From Aquitalea denitrificans (GTDB taxonomy: Bacteria; Pseudomonadota; Gammaproteobacteria; Burkholderiales; Chromobacteriaceae), in the NCBI RefSeq assembly GCF_009856625.1, contig NZ_CP047241.1, positions 434,001-498,000 on the forward strand: a stretch of DNA of 64,000 bases, given 5' to 3'. The notes below the pieces were generated by a model. That model ran no database searches. It was not told where the DNA came from and saw nothing but the letters and a program-made list of their open reading frames with translations. The number at the start of each line of letters is the position of its first letter. Within the stretch, counting starts at the first letter, position 1. This document shows, one piece after another, positions 63,536-64,000 of this stretch. Both the position numbers and the translations under genes were made by a program.

Positions 63536-64000
63536 GGCTGGCCCAGTTCCGGCAAGGTGAAATGGCGGTATTGCTGGCCCTGGCGCTGGTGATGCTGCCG
63601 TTATTGCTGCATCTCCCCTCTTGGTTGCCCATGCTGGTACTGACCATGCTGCTGGTTCGTGGCTTCTTGCTGCAGCGCCAGAACCAATTGCCATCGCTGT
63701 GGCTGTTATTGCCGCTGCTGGGTTTATCAGTATTTGGCTTGTGGCTTAACCTGAATACCCTGATCGGGCGTGAGGGCGGGGCGGCCTTGCTGGTTCTGTT
63801 GCTGGGATTCAAGAGTTTCGAATCACGCCAGCAACGGGATTGGCAGGTGCTGCTGGCACTGGGTTTTTTTCTGGCAGCAATTCCACTGCTGTTTGACCAG
63901 TCCCCACCGTCTGCGCTGTGGCTGATTGTCAGTCTATTGGCACTGACCTGGGCCATGCTGCGGCTGGCTGGAGGTGCAGTACAAGGGGCTGCTGGTATGG
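63532..64000 (+). CDS. TgpA-like transglutaminase membrane protein, N-terminal part
   Basis: The ATG at 63532 overlaps the DUF58 stop by 4 nt. The 156 codons present encode a string of hydrophobic helices (start MRLAQFRQGEMAVLLALALV) and GREGGAALLVLLLGFKSFES, the pattern of the DUF3488 region at the start of TgpA-type proteins. In full-length members a periplasmic transglutaminase-like domain follows. The right-hand end is cut by the window. Confidence 0.75.
   Translation, partial: MRLAQFRQGEMAVLLALALVMLPLLLHLPSWLPMLVLTMLLVRGFLLQRQNQLPSLWLLLPLLGLSVFGLWLNLNTLIGREGGAALLVLLLGFKSFESRQQRDWQVLLALGFFLAAIPLLFDQSPPSALWLIVSLLALTWAMLRLAGGAVQGAAGM

Overview
The window is a 64 kb chromosomal segment, roughly 60% GC by eye, from a Gram-negative betaproteobacterium. 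The Neisseriales, and within them the Chromobacteriaceae (Aquitalea, Vogesella or Chromobacterium type), are the best inference. Support comes from petABC next to sspAB, rplM-rpsI, argC-erpA, a CIRCE-controlled groESL, an SAH riboswitch in front of ahcY, and a PTS built from a glucose EIICB and a fused EIIA-HPr-EI. The assignment rests on gene content and protein resemblance; no database was searched. There is no prophage, insertion sequence, CRISPR array or rRNA operon. Nearly every gene looks intact, and only the two genes cut by the window ends are incomplete.

Layout, left to right. Positions 1-5772 (minus) hold a nucleotide-sugar operon, galE-rfbB-rfbD-rfbA-rfbC-rfbF-rfbG, that makes UDP-galactose, dTDP-L-rhamnose and CDP-4-keto-6-deoxyglucose for surface polysaccharide. 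A WecA/MraY-family initiating sugar-phosphate transferase diverges from it. Then come groES-groEL, a NIF3-like protein, the bc1 complex (petABC), sspA-sspB, a 7TM-PAS-GGDEF diguanylate cyclase, SAH riboswitch-ahcY and metF (methionine cycle), and a periplasmic binding protein paired with a second diguanylate cyclase.

Positions 21.5-26.5 kb carry an Lrp-type regulator divergent from a tyrosine/homogentisate operon (hpd-hmgA-fahA-maiA). Two identical tRNA-Phe genes follow, then a HAD phosphatase, the PTS pair, a doxX/lysR divergent pair, dctA, a KfrA-like coiled-coil DNA-binding protein, marC and an AT-rich DMT transporter that looks imported.

Positions 38.6-64 kb carry a 23S rRNA methyltransferase with a very long repetitive arginine-rich N-terminal extension, mutY, relA, a Nudix hydrolase, the deoCABD nucleoside operon, a candidate small RNA, rplM-rpsI, a chemoreceptor, argC, erpA, cheR, dadA, purT, a truncated globin, a thioesterase, divergent folB/plsY, an HDAC-family deacetylase and a MoxR-DUF58-TgpA operon running off the end.

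The least ordinary observations are these: a promoter-plus-terminator unit at 49.9-50.1 kb that would encode a roughly 105-nt RNA with two anti-Shine-Dalgarno stretches; the roughly 585-residue repeat extension on the rRNA methyltransferase; a second, cysteine-less EIIB domain on the glucose permease; phased 19-bp direct repeats in front of the PTS operon; and a binding protein/diguanylate cyclase pair suggesting ligand-controlled c-di-GMP synthesis.
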